Both the position numbers and the translations under genes were made by a program. Below, one piece after another: positions 47,521 to 55,832 of a stretch of DNA of 64,000 nucleotides. How positions within the stretch are numbered: the stretch's first letter is position 1; each line of letters opens with the position of its first letter. The stretch is from an uncultured Thermoguttaceae bacterium (GTDB taxonomy: Bacteria; Planctomycetota; Planctomycetia; Pirellulales; Thermoguttaceae), in assembly GCA_938084835.1 (NCBI GenBank), contig CALKER010000006.1, positions 930,001 through 994,000 on the forward strand, read 5' to 3'. A model generated the notes under the pieces. The model was not told the DNA's origin. It worked only from the letters and a program-made list of their open reading frames with translations, and did no database searches.

Positions 47521-48606
47521 ATGGGGACTACACCAACCGTTGCCGTTCTCGGCGCAGGAGCGATTGGCTCGTTCTTCGGCGGCTTATTGGCGGAAAGCTT
47601 GGGCCGTGACCGGGTAATCCTAATCGGTCGCGGTGCCCATGCGGAGGCGATCCGGAACACAGGACAAATTTCTATTGCTGGCGGGATTGTCCACAAGTCT
47701 GTCGCGGTCCGTTTGGAATCGGATCCGCGGGTACTGGAGCAAGCCGACTGGGTATTGCTGACCGTTAAATCGCACAGCACTCAAGAGGTTTTGCTCCAAG
47801 CTGGGCAATACCTGGGCAAGGCTACTGTAGTAGTAATTCAAAATGGGATATGTGATTCTTTACTAGAAGGCTGGCTTCCCCGCTCTCAGCTGGTGGCCGG
47901 AGTGACGGCGATCAACGTGAGGCTTGCTGCGCCCGGCCGTGTTGAACTTCAGTTGGGCGGGTTAACGCTGTTGGGCCCCATGTTTGCGGAGGCGACCGGT
48001 GCAGCCCGTGCCGCCACCGATCTTCTAAGCAGAAGCGGTATGCCGGTCAAGTTCAGGAGCGATATTCATGGTCACCGGTATGCCAAATTGGGAATGAACG
48101 CTGTCGGTTATGTTTCCTGCCTGTCCGCCTCCAACTTCATTGCCGATTGTTTGCTTCACCCCCAATGGCGAAAGCACGTCGCCATCCCTCTCCTGGAGGA
48201 AATAGATCGGACTTATCGGGCGGCCGGCATTCGGGCCCGAGCGATTCCAGGACGGCCAGGAATCCGCAGTTTCCAAACCCTTTGTCGCATTCTCGATTTT
48301 CCTGTCATTGGTAGGGCAACGGCCGTTGTGATGCAAAAGTCGTTTAATCGCCGGCCGATTGTATTCTCCCTTTACCAAGATCTTATTGCCGGCAAGAAGA
48401 CAGAAGTTGATTTCATCAACGGAGAAATTGTTCGATTGGGAGAAAAGCACGGGGAGGATTGCCCCCTCAATCGCCTGGTTGTCCACATGGTTCGCGAACT
48501 AGAGTCTCGAGGACCGGGCATGTTTTTCAGTCTTGAGGAGGTTATCTGTCGCTTCGCCGGTCAACATGCTTGTTTCGAATCCCACAAGCCACCATTGGCT
48601 TTGTAA
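47521..48606 (+). CDS. Ketopantoate reductase (PanE/ApbA) family oxidoreductase
   Basis: An NADP-dependent 2-ketoacid-reductase-like protein of 361 residues. The N-terminal Rossmann motif is VAVLGAGAIGSFFGG. The middle has the family phrases WVLLTVKSHSTQEV and VVIQNGICDSLL. The C-terminal helical domain carries HRYAKLGMNAVGYVSCLSASNF, with the Lys and Asn used by KPR enzymes. It ends 12 bases before a GH3-like gene. Its position after the PKS suggests that it reduces a keto-acid or beta-keto intermediate of the pathway and not pantoate. The latter cannot be ruled out. Confidence 0.88.
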   Translation: MGTTPTVAVLGAGAIGSFFGGLLAESLGRDRVILIGRGAHAEAIRNTGQISIAGGIVHKSVAVRLESDPRVLEQADWVLLTVKSHSTQEVLLQAGQYLGKATVVVIQNGICDSLLEGWLPRSQLVAGVTAINVRLAAPGRVELQLGGLTLLGPMFAEATGAARAATDLLSRSGMPVKFRSDIHGHRYAKLGMNAVGYVSCLSASNFIADCLLHPQWRKHVAIPLLEEIDRTYRAAGIRARAIPGRPGIRSFQTLCRILDFPVIGRATAVVMQKSFNRRPIVFSLYQDLIAGKKTEVDFINGEIVRLGEKHGEDCPLNRLVVHMVRELESRGPGMFFSLEEVICRFAGQHACFESHKPPLAL

Positions 48607-48618
48607 GGAGCACCGCCT

Positions 48619-50376
48619 ATGGTGGAACGCTATGCTTACCTCTTGTACAAATACCAGGCGTTTCGGGCATTCATGGCCGGGACGCGGTACGGACGGCGCC
48701 GCCAGGAAGAAGTGCTTCTGGAAAAGATCCGACGCACGGCGGAAAGTGATTTCGGTCGGCAACACGGGTTTAATCTCATCCGGAGTGTGGCCGATTTCCG
48801 TCGTCAAGTTCCCGTTACCGACTATGAGTATTATCGACCTTGGATCGACGAGCTCAAAGCTGGGCGTTTGCAGGCGATGCTTGGTCCCGGCACCAAGTTG
48901 TTGATGTTTGCGCTGACTTCTGGCACGACCGGTCGGTCCAAATTCGTGCCGGTGACAGATCACTTTTTCCGCGAGTATCGCCGCGGGTGGCAACTTTGGG
49001 GGGCAAAGCTTTATTGGGACCATAAAGATCTGGTGCATAAGAAGACCCTCAAACTGGCCAGCGACTGGCGGCAGTTTTACACGCCCGGTGGAACCCCCTG
49101 CGGTGCCATCAGCGGCCTGGTTGGTCACACGGCCCCTTTTCTGGCACGAAGACGATTTGTTGTTCCTCAGTGTGTCACAGAGGTTCATGCAGCGGACGCA
49201 AAGCACTATATAGCCCTTCGGCTTGCCTTGGCTTGCCGCAATGTGGGACTTATCGGTACGGCCAACCCGAGCACTTTGGTAGAATTTGGCCGGCTGGCGG
49301 AAAGGGAAGCTGAGTCTCTGATCCGAGATATTCACGATGGAACGCTCCGGGCGGATCTCAACGTGCCCTGGGTGCTTCGCGAAAAATTGAGCCCGTACTA
49401 TCGTCGAAAAAACCGCCAACGCGCTCAGGAATTGGAGCATATTGTGGAAGCAGAAGGCCGACTGAATTTAGCCGCAGCCTGGCCGGAACTTTCAGTCATT
49501 GCTGTTTGGACCGGCGGGCCGGTCCGAATCTTCCTTCCACTTGTGGACCGATATTACGGGCGGCACGTTGTTCGCGACCATGGTTTTTCCGCAAGCGAGG
49601 GACATCTGACAATCCCCTTCCAAGACTTCTCCAGCAGTGGCATCTTGGAGTATTGCCACCACTTCTTCGAGTTTATCCCGGTGGAAGAAAAGGATTCGAC
49701 TCAGCCCACAGTGCTGCTGTCCCATGAGCTCGAGGAGGGACGCGAGTACTATATCCTGTTGACTACTTCTTCTGGCTTCTTCCGATACGATATTCGCGAT
49801 ATCGTCCGCTGTACGGGCTTCGTCAACGAAGTACCGCTCTTGGAATTCCTCAACAAAGGGGCTCATTTCGCCAACTTCACGGGGGAAAAGTTGAGCGAAC
49901 ATCAAGTGGTGGAGGCTGTCTCTACGGTTTTCCGATGTTGGCAGATCCCGTGGCAGGCCTTTACTCTGGCACCAGTAATGCAGGATCGGCCAAGATATGT
50001 GCTCCTTTTGGAGCCCGGTCCCATCGGTGGCAAAGAGCAACAATTAGCGGCAGCCGTAGATGCCGAGCTTGCCCGGCTGAATTGCGAATATGCCAATCGA
50101 CGAGAAACGCACCGGCTGGACCCGATTGAAATTCGTTACGTCCCTGTTGGTACTTGGGATACGCTTCGCCGGGTTCGCACGAGTGAACGTGGTAATTTCG
50201 AGGAATATAAGCACCCCTGTTTGGTGAACGACCTTGCATTTGTCAACTACGTCTATTCCCTTACCGAATCCATAGAACCCGCCTCCGCCGGTCTTTCAGA
50301 TTCCCACAAAGGGACCTTATCAGCACCGCCACATCTGACCTTTCAACCAAATGAAACTCGTGTCAACTTTAAATAG
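48619..50376 (+). CDS. GH3 auxin-responsive-promoter family protein (acyl-acid amido synthetase-like)
   Basis: A 585-residue member of the GH3 group of the adenylating enzyme superfamily. In plants GH3 enzymes link carboxylic acids to amino acids by adenylation. N-terminal ATP-binding region: MFALTSGTTGRSKFVPVTD (about 94-112). Others: NPSTLVEF, WTGGPVRIFLPLVDRYYG, DHGFSASEGHLTIPF, the acidic site LSHELEEGREYYILLTTSSGFFRYDIRDIVRCTGF, and FTGEKLSEHQVVEA. AAGGAG lies eight bases before the ATG. It is only 12 bases after the KPR-like gene. In bacteria the family is rare and mostly uncharacterised. In this cluster it could conjugate the PKS/FAAL product with an amine or amino acid. Confidence 0.88.
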   Translation: MVERYAYLLYKYQAFRAFMAGTRYGRRRQEEVLLEKIRRTAESDFGRQHGFNLIRSVADFRRQVPVTDYEYYRPWIDELKAGRLQAMLGPGTKLLMFALTSGTTGRSKFVPVTDHFFREYRRGWQLWGAKLYWDHKDLVHKKTLKLASDWRQFYTPGGTPCGAISGLVGHTAPFLARRRFVVPQCVTEVHAADAKHYIALRLALACRNVGLIGTANPSTLVEFGRLAEREAESLIRDIHDGTLRADLNVPWVLREKLSPYYRRKNRQRAQELEHIVEAEGRLNLAAAWPELSVIAVWTGGPVRIFLPLVDRYYGRHVVRDHGFSASEGHLTIPFQDFSSSGILEYCHHFFEFIPVEEKDSTQPTVLLSHELEEGREYYILLTTSSGFFRYDIRDIVRCTGFVNEVPLLEFLNKGAHFANFTGEKLSEHQVVEAVSTVFRCWQIPWQAFTLAPVMQDRPRYVLLLEPGPIGGKEQQLAAAVDAELARLNCEYANRRETHRLDPIEIRYVPVGTWDTLRRVRTSERGNFEEYKHPCLVNDLAFVNYVYSLTESIEPASAGLSDSHKGTLSAPPHLTFQPNETRVNFK

Positions 50377-50859
50377 CGGAGCATTTAAATACGGGAGCCC
50401 AGGCGGTTTTCATTCCCACCATCCCTTCGCGATTTACTAATCCCGCCCGAATGACAAACCAAGCCCTAAGATACGTTCGCCTGCGGGGCCAAAGCGATTG
50501 ATTGGTCTTCAAGCAACAATCAGGGCGGGCGGGCAAATTTGTGTGCAGCTACCGGCCCAGTCCACACCGTAGTTTTGTCCAGATGTTGCCGCCCACTGGC
50601 TGTCAACCTGCCCGGGCGAGACCTTGCCTCCTTGTGTCAGTGGTTGCGCCCGCGAGGAACGGAGGACTTTTGGCCGGTTTTTTGGTAAAGTAATAAGCTG
50701 GTCTGAGGAGGCGTGAATATAAGTTAAGGACCGAAGGTGCGTTTACAATGGGCTTAATTTGATCTTCTTCAGCAATAGCTGGGCTTTTTAATTTGGATTA
50801 ACACTAGGCAAATGTGAAAGAGAAGGTTGCGTGATCAATAACAAACGGGAGCGCAAGCT
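50377..50859. other. Gap before the SDR/epimerase gene
   Basis: No gene seen. A short T-run follows 'GGCCGG' at about 50672 but no clear stem precedes it. Promoter elements are not obvious. Confidence 0.4.
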
Positions 50860-51888
50860 GTGCGTGGGGAACTTCTTCTTGTAACAGGCGCAAGTGGCAT
50901 GATCGGACTGCACACAGTGCGTCGGGCGGTTGCCGAGGGATATCGCGTGCGCGCTATGATTCGTCCCTCTAGCGATCGATCGGTTTTCTCAGGTCTTCCG
51001 GTGGAGCTGGTGACTGCCGACTTGGCTCATCCCGGGACCCTGGAATCGGCTGTGGCCGATGTGGAAGTGGTTGTCCATGCCGCAGCACACATCGGAGATT
51101 GGGGCCCTGTGGATGAATACCGGCGGATTAATGTTGTGGGTCTGGAACATCTCATCACTTGTTGCGCCCGGCAGAAAACGCTGCGACGCTTCATTCACAT
51201 TAGTACTTTGGGAGTTTATCCTGGGCGTGATCATTACGGCACAGACGAGACGCTCCCACCTGACCTCAAGGGTTTGGACGGATACACTCGAACCAAGGCA
51301 GAGGCAGAAGTGCTCCTTCAGCACCATATCCGTCATTTCGGTTTTCCCGCAGTGATACTTCGCCCGGGTTTTGTTTACGGACCGGGCGAGCGTCACTCCA
51401 TCCCCCGCGTTATCGAGAACCTGCTGGCAGGCCGGTTAAAATTTATTGGGGATGGTCTTAAGGTCCTCAACAACACTTATGTCGGAAATCTCGTGGATGC
51501 TATTTTCCTCGCCATTGACCATCCTCAAGCTGTGGGGGAAACATTCAACATCCGTGATGCCCGTTTGGTCACCCGCCAAGAATACATCAACACCATCGCG
51601 GATTATTTCGGCCAACCCCATCCGCCCAGGGTACCTTTGTGGCTGGCCAAGCTGGCAGTAGGCCCGATCGAGGGATGGGCGCGACTTATAGGGAGAAAAT
51701 CGCCGCCAATTCTGACTCGCGCTCGACTGAAATTTATGGCGCTTAATCTCGACTTCTCCATCGAGAAGGCTAGACGAATTCTCGGCTATGAGCCGCGAGT
51801 AGATTTTCGCGACGGAATCAGGGAAACTTTGGATTGGGCAGCCAAGAATCTTCCAGTGGCTCAAATAGTCCGCGCTTTGCAGAAATAG
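50860..51888 (+). CDS. NAD-dependent epimerase/dehydratase, 3beta-HSD-like SDR
   Basis: A 342-residue extended short-chain dehydrogenase. The GTG start at 50860 is preceded by GGGAG. N-terminal nucleotide loop: LLVTGASGMIGLHTVRRAV. Middle: VVVHAAAHIGDWGPVDEY and INVVGLEHLITCC. Active site: STLGVYPG... and YTRTKAEAE (YxxxK). Then ILRPGFVYGPGERHSIPRVIENLLAGRLKFIGDG and NTYVGNLVDAIFLA. The latter stretch resembles 3beta-hydroxysteroid dehydrogenase/OleD-type SDRs, which act on long-chain beta-hydroxy or beta-keto compounds, but that function is not proven. Located between the GH3 gene and the racemase-like gene. Confidence 0.9.
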   Translation: MRGELLLVTGASGMIGLHTVRRAVAEGYRVRAMIRPSSDRSVFSGLPVELVTADLAHPGTLESAVADVEVVVHAAAHIGDWGPVDEYRRINVVGLEHLITCCARQKTLRRFIHISTLGVYPGRDHYGTDETLPPDLKGLDGYTRTKAEAEVLLQHHIRHFGFPAVILRPGFVYGPGERHSIPRVIENLLAGRLKFIGDGLKVLNNTYVGNLVDAIFLAIDHPQAVGETFNIRDARLVTRQEYINTIADYFGQPHPPRVPLWLAKLAVGPIEGWARLIGRKSPPILTRARLKFMALNLDFSIEKARRILGYEPRVDFRDGIRETLDWAAKNLPVAQIVRALQK

Positions 51889-52136
51889 CACCGCGAGCGG
51901 TCATGTTGGCGTGCGAATTTTTGTGATCAATCCACCTTGGCCCAGATGGGTCGACCTCCCCCCAAGATTCGAAGGTTAGGAGCAAGGGGAGTTGCCTCAA
52001 AGGGGAAATACCACAGACAGTGCACCATTCCGGCGGAACTCCCTTGAGCGCACTGCTTTCAAGCTCTGCCAAACTTTCGTGGGCGAGCTGATCTTAGAAA
52101 TTCACCATCATCTCCAGCGGAATTGGTTTTGCTGCC

Positions 52137-53330
52137 ATGACGATGCGAGTTGTCCAGCTGACAGTTATTTTAGCGCAGTTACCTCTTCGGCTCCGGATCA
52201 AACATGCCGGTGCCACGTATCGGTCGAGCGAAAACCTATTTGTGTGTTGTCAACTTTCCGACGGGACGGTGGGTTGGGGAGAAGGCATCCCCCGCGAAAA
52301 ATTCCTTGGTTTTTCAGCGCGTCAACTGTGGGACTATTTCTGGAGGGATTTCGCGCCCGAGAGCCTAGCTGAACCCTGCCGGCGGTGGGGGGATGTTCTA
52401 AGTTTATGTGAATCTCTTTATTTTCGGGCTCCCTCCAGCGAATGCCGCTCCGGCTGGGAGCACCCGCTCCGCTGTGCCTTGGAACTGGCGATCCTGGATG
52501 CTTTCGGACGAGCTTGGGGCGAGCCCGTTTCAGCTGCTCTGCGTGAATTTCCTCCTGCGGCAACAATCTTTTCACCTCGGAAGTCCGTTCAATACTCGGC
52601 GACAATTCTCCGCGGCGACCCACTCTTTGAGGTTGCTTGTGCCTTGGCTATCCGCCTTTCGGGCTTTCGACACTGTAAAGTCAAAGTTGGAACGGAGTCA
52701 ACACCAACTCGAGAGGTCCGGCGAGTGAAGCGGCTCCGCCGTTTCTTAGGGAGAGCGATGGATCTTCGTGTGGATGCCAATGGAGCTTGGACACTGCCTC
52801 AAGCCCGAGATATCCTCGCCAAACTGGCCGGCCTTTCGATAAGCTGTGTTGAGGATCCGGTTGCCGTGGCCGACCTTCCGGCGCTAAAACAACTTCGTGC
52901 TGAAATATCCATCCCCATCATGTTGGACGAGTATATCGTGAGTTGTCACGACCTTGAGCAAGCTGTACACGAAAGATGGTGTGATCTTATTAACATTAGG
53001 ATTTCCAAATGTGGCGGTCTTTTAAGAAGCTCGAAAATGGCCGCTCTAGCCTCAAGGGGGGGGCTCGGTTTCCAGCTTGGTTGCCATCCTGGCGAATCTG
53101 GCATCCTCTCTGCAGCGGGCCGGCACTTTGCCACAACCTTCGCCGGGATGCGGTATGTAGAGGGCTCGTTTGACCGTTTCTTATTTCGGCGGCTTATCAC
53201 TCAGGAAGATATTACTTTCTCCCGCGGGGGCTGGGCGCCTGCTCTGGAAAGGCCCGGACTGGGGATCACCGTGTTGCGATCGCGACTTGCTCCTTACATT
53301 CTTCGTCAACGCACAGTTAGGTTGCTATAA
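52137..53330 (+). CDS. Enolase-superfamily racemase/epimerase (dipeptide epimerase / NSAR / OSBS-like)
   Basis: A 397-residue member of the mandelate racemase/muconate lactonising group. N-terminal capping domain (about 1-140, GTVGWGEGIP). The barrel shows both proton-moving lysines, K181/K183 in HCKVKVG and K291 in NIRISKCGG, and the three metal ligands D213 (DANGAW), E239 (EDP) and D264 (LDE). The final motif GCHPGESGILSAA matches the GCM.ES.I.S motif of dipeptide epimerases. Two opposed lysines suggest a 1,1-proton transfer, so it is probably a racemase or epimerase of an (N-acyl)amino acid. It lies after the SDR, in the same direction, and may act in the cluster with the GH3 protein. Confidence 0.88.
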   Translation: MTMRVVQLTVILAQLPLRLRIKHAGATYRSSENLFVCCQLSDGTVGWGEGIPREKFLGFSARQLWDYFWRDFAPESLAEPCRRWGDVLSLCESLYFRAPSSECRSGWEHPLRCALELAILDAFGRAWGEPVSAALREFPPAATIFSPRKSVQYSATILRGDPLFEVACALAIRLSGFRHCKVKVGTESTPTREVRRVKRLRRFLGRAMDLRVDANGAWTLPQARDILAKLAGLSISCVEDPVAVADLPALKQLRAEISIPIMLDEYIVSCHDLEQAVHERWCDLINIRISKCGGLLRSSKMAALASRGGLGFQLGCHPGESGILSAAGRHFATTFAGMRYVEGSFDRFLFRRLITQEDITFSRGGWAPALERPGLGITVLRSRLAPYILRQRTVRLL

Positions 53331-53482
53331 CCGGGCGAGACACTCGCGGGGCATGTTTTTGATTGCTGGTGAGGCTTTTCGCGTGCACAGAGCTTCCGCC
53401 GGGCTTGCTTCGCTTTAGCTCAGCCCATAGTTTGCGCTGCGGTAACCTCCGGGCACCTGGCCTGCGATACAACATTTTTCCC

Positions 53483-53944
53483 TTATGACCCAGGGTAGTG
53501 CACAAGGAGTGCCAATCCTTTGACAAGCTTCCAAAGTGTGTGAAGCTTTGCTGTCGCGAGAGTCCCCCAGGCAACAATCGTCGGCAAGTCTCGACGATTG
53601 ATAAAGTAATCCCTCAGCTCAGGACAGCATTCTGCCAAGTAAATCACGAGGCGAAACTTGTAAACAAGAATCCGATTCCGACCCGTCAGCCTCGAGGCAA
53701 GCTCGAGTGCTTCAAGATCTGGTCCCCGACTCAACACACGCCGGTAACTTTTCCACATCCCCGGAGTGAATGGAGGAAACACTGACTCCGGAACCTTTGT
53801 AAACCACTGGCAAAAAAGCAGAGGGGGCTCGGTACGGAAAATCGCCCGAAATAGCCGCCTCGCTTCTTCCTCCGTTGCTTCCAACGGGGATTCCTCAACG
53901 GGTGTGGTCGCCACTAGCTCTTCTTTTAATACTTGCGGTTTCAT
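53483..53944 (-). CDS. Small protein of unknown function
   Basis: No family recognised. Starting at MKPQVLKEE (53944) the protein has 153 residues. It is acidic near the start (TPVEESPLEATEEEARRLF), followed by an aromatic/Pro part (EPPLLFCQWFTKVPESVFPPFTPGMWK) and basic helices (YKFRLVIYLAECCPELRDYFINRRDL). The balance of residues looks like a real protein and the start has GGGGGCTGAAG upstream. It is on the opposite strand to the lipid cluster genes. May form an operon with a small frame just upstream. Confidence 0.6.
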   Translation of the reverse strand: MKPQVLKEELVATTPVEESPLEATEEEARRLFRAIFRTEPPLLFCQWFTKVPESVFPPFTPGMWKSYRRVLSRGPDLEALELASRLTGRNRILVYKFRLVIYLAECCPELRDYFINRRDLPTIVAWGTLATAKLHTLWKLVKGLALLVHYPGS

Positions 53945-53983
53945 TGCTTCAGCCCCCGGCGGCCAAGCTTGCACCGCGAGCGT

Positions 53984-54235
53984 TCAGGGTACCGCTCGCG
54001 CGAAAGGCCCCCGTGGTTTATCGGGTTCATTCATTACATGGCCGAGAAAGCGCAGCACACCCAGACTAGCCTCGCCGCTGCCAAGGAAGCTAGCAGTTGT
54101 TAGTGCCCTTGCCCAGGTGGCAAACGTTTCCCCACCTTGCTTAATCTGGGTTGCGGCCTCCTGCTCCGCTAAAAACAATTTTGTGATCGCAACCTGGCGG
54201 AACGGCAATCGTGCCGTCCCGACCCAAGAAGGTAG
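53984..54235 (-). CDS. Possible small protein upstream of the 153-residue gene
   Basis: The open frame (about 74-83 residues: ...LPFRQVAITKLFLAEQEAATQIKQGGETFATWARAL...) follows a strong AAAGGAGG at about 54243-54250, but no ATG or GTG lies at good distance; TTG at 54208 is the first usual start. It reads as an amphipathic alpha-helical peptide. The end overlaps the region of the next gene's start. No family recognised. Confidence 0.3.
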   Translation of the reverse strand, partial: LPSWVGTARLPFRQVAITKLFLAEQEAATQIKQGGETFATWARALTTASFLGSGEASLGVLRFLGHVMNEPDKPRGPFARAVP

Positions 54236-54257
54236 CGTCAGCCTCCTTTCACACTAA

Positions 54258-54618
54258 AAAAGTGGCCTCGCTGGTATTTCAGCTTGCAAATAGGCATTCC
54301 CTGAGGCGAAATCTGTGTGCATTACGCGTCTAAGATTAAGCAGGCGGGCAACTGGTTTAGTATCAGTCTTGATTTTATCGGCTCCCTTGATTTGCGTCGA
54401 AGAGGGAAGAGTGACTAACCCAATGCTTTAACAGAGGGACTGGGCCCTTTGGTACTAATCGGTTGAGCGCACAAACCCTTTCCCTATTTAATTCCCTTAG
54501 ACGCCATGGGAGCGGTATAATGACCATCAGAGTTATCCAGGGAAGGCAAGTATCACGAAAAATAAGGATTGGCTGTTTAAGCGAAATTAAATTTTAGAAA
54601 TTTTGGCGGGCTTATCCG
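54258..54618. other. Intergenic region with a promoter-like element
   Basis: Divergent gap between the small minus-strand genes and the repeat protein. It carries a TATAAT at 54516. No RNA gene was recognised. Confidence 0.4.
54516..54521 (+). promoter_or_regulatory. TATAAT box, possible -10 for the repeat protein gene
   Basis: A perfect TATAAT about 98 bases before the ATG at 54619. The -35 region (TTCCCT, 18 bases upstream) is a poor match, so confidence is limited. Confidence 0.35.
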
Positions 54619-55188
54619 ATGAGAAACCGCAAAACAGGTTTGGCAAGCTGGGTGGGGCCGAGTCGTCGTAGGCCAAGTAGCGTCTTTGAGGCAGCTCTCC
54701 TTTTAGGTGGGGTTTGGTACTTCTGTGTGGTTGGATCTTCGGGGTCGGTGCTTGCCCAGGAGCCGGACAGCCGACTACGGTTCCCTTTTGGGATAATGCC
54801 CGCCTTAAGCGCGGAGGCCCTCTTTGGTGACCGGCAGACCGGGGGAGCTCGCGGGCTAGGATTGAATCCCGAGGGAAGTCGCCCCGTTTTTGGTCCCGGA
54901 GGCGAAATTTGGCGCTATACTCCATCGTTAACGGGGGGATGGATTACGGACTCCTCTGGAAACTCGTACCGGGTCTATCGGGGGTTAAATGGCATGTGGG
55001 TCACCGGTCCTCGCTGGGAGACTTGGCGGATCTCGCCAAAGCTGGGAGGCGGGGCACGAATCTTTGGCCCGAGCGGTGAAAACTACACCTTTCAGCCGGG
55101 ATCGAGCGGGGGAGGATGGATTATCGGGCCGCGCGGGGAGAGTTGGCGGGTCACTCCCCGTTGGTCGGGTTCCTTTTCAATCCAGTAG
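54619..55188 (+). CDS. Exported small protein with five 20-residue G/W repeats
   Basis: A 189-residue protein with an export signal (hydrophobic 22-45, cleaved near VLAQE). Residues 91-188 consist of five tandem repeats of 19-20 residues: FGPGGEIWRYTPSL (91), TDSSGNSYRVYRGL (110), TGPRWETWRISPKL (129), FGPSGENYTFQPGS (149) and IGPRGESWRVTPRW (169). The pattern is hydrophobic-x-G-P-x-G-E-x-[WY]-x-[VIY]-x-P-x-x-x-G-G-x-[WA]. This looks like a short beta-solenoid or propeller-like repeat that could bind ligand or stack at the surface. No known family recognised. It lies alone between the minus-strand pair and apbE. Confidence 0.8.
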   Translation: MRNRKTGLASWVGPSRRRPSSVFEAALLLGGVWYFCVVGSSGSVLAQEPDSRLRFPFGIMPALSAEALFGDRQTGGARGLGLNPEGSRPVFGPGGEIWRYTPSLTGGWITDSSGNSYRVYRGLNGMWVTGPRWETWRISPKLGGGARIFGPSGENYTFQPGSSGGGWIIGPRGESWRVTPRWSGSFSIQ

Positions 55189-55832
55189 GTCTTCCAGTTT
55201 CAAATGTGCTCGGCAAGCTGCCAGACGGTCTGCCCCGAAATTTCGAGCTAATCAGGCCACGCGGGAAAGAAACCCAACAAATTTGGTAATTTTTCGGCAT
55301 GACGACGAGGACCCCAGCATCTTTAAGATAGAGCCCTTACTTCATTTCTGTTTTGCGTACTTGGTCTATTTTCCCCTCGCTCTGATTCCTCTTTAAATTG
55401 AAAACTCGGCGCCAATCCTCATGATTGTCTAAGGCAAGTTTCTAGTGAGGTCAAAGCCAGCGTCGACGCCTCGTGATGTACTGAGATCAAAGCTGAGGGT
55501 CCACGCCCAAAGATGTAAATTTTTCGGCTAGTTGCTTTGAGCGAAGTATTCTCAAACTGGCAAGCTTTCCGGGAATGTGGGAGGAGCGGTCCGTTTTAAC
55601 CTTCCCCTGGGCGGTACGATCCTCTTCGACGAGGAGCTCTCCAAATTTTCACTGACGAGGAGTTCTTTAATTTTCATTAGTTCCATCAACCATGCTACGG
55701 GTGCCGGGTGGCCCCGAAGGAAGTCCTACCTTTTCTATTTTCCAAATGTGGTTCCGTACAATAAGATCTGTCCGGAAAGGCCCGCCACCGGCTTATTCAG
55801 TCGTTTTGTTAAGCGCGGAGAAAGCGATTGTA
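55189..55832. other. Gap before apbE
   Basis: No gene; an in-frame extension of ApbE back to 55692 looks non-coding (MLRVPGG...). No terminator was found for the repeat protein gene. Confidence 0.4.

Noticed and set aside
37011..53330. Olefin (ole) biosynthesis or ladderane-type cluster
   Set aside because: An OleD-like SDR and adenylating enzymes are present, but no OleA-type thiolase or OleB-type hydrolase is seen, and the PKS is of another type.
53766..54257. 163-residue plus-strand frame
   Set aside because: Antisense to a more protein-like minus-strand pair; rich in Ser/Arg/Thr with no domain, typical of a shadow frame.
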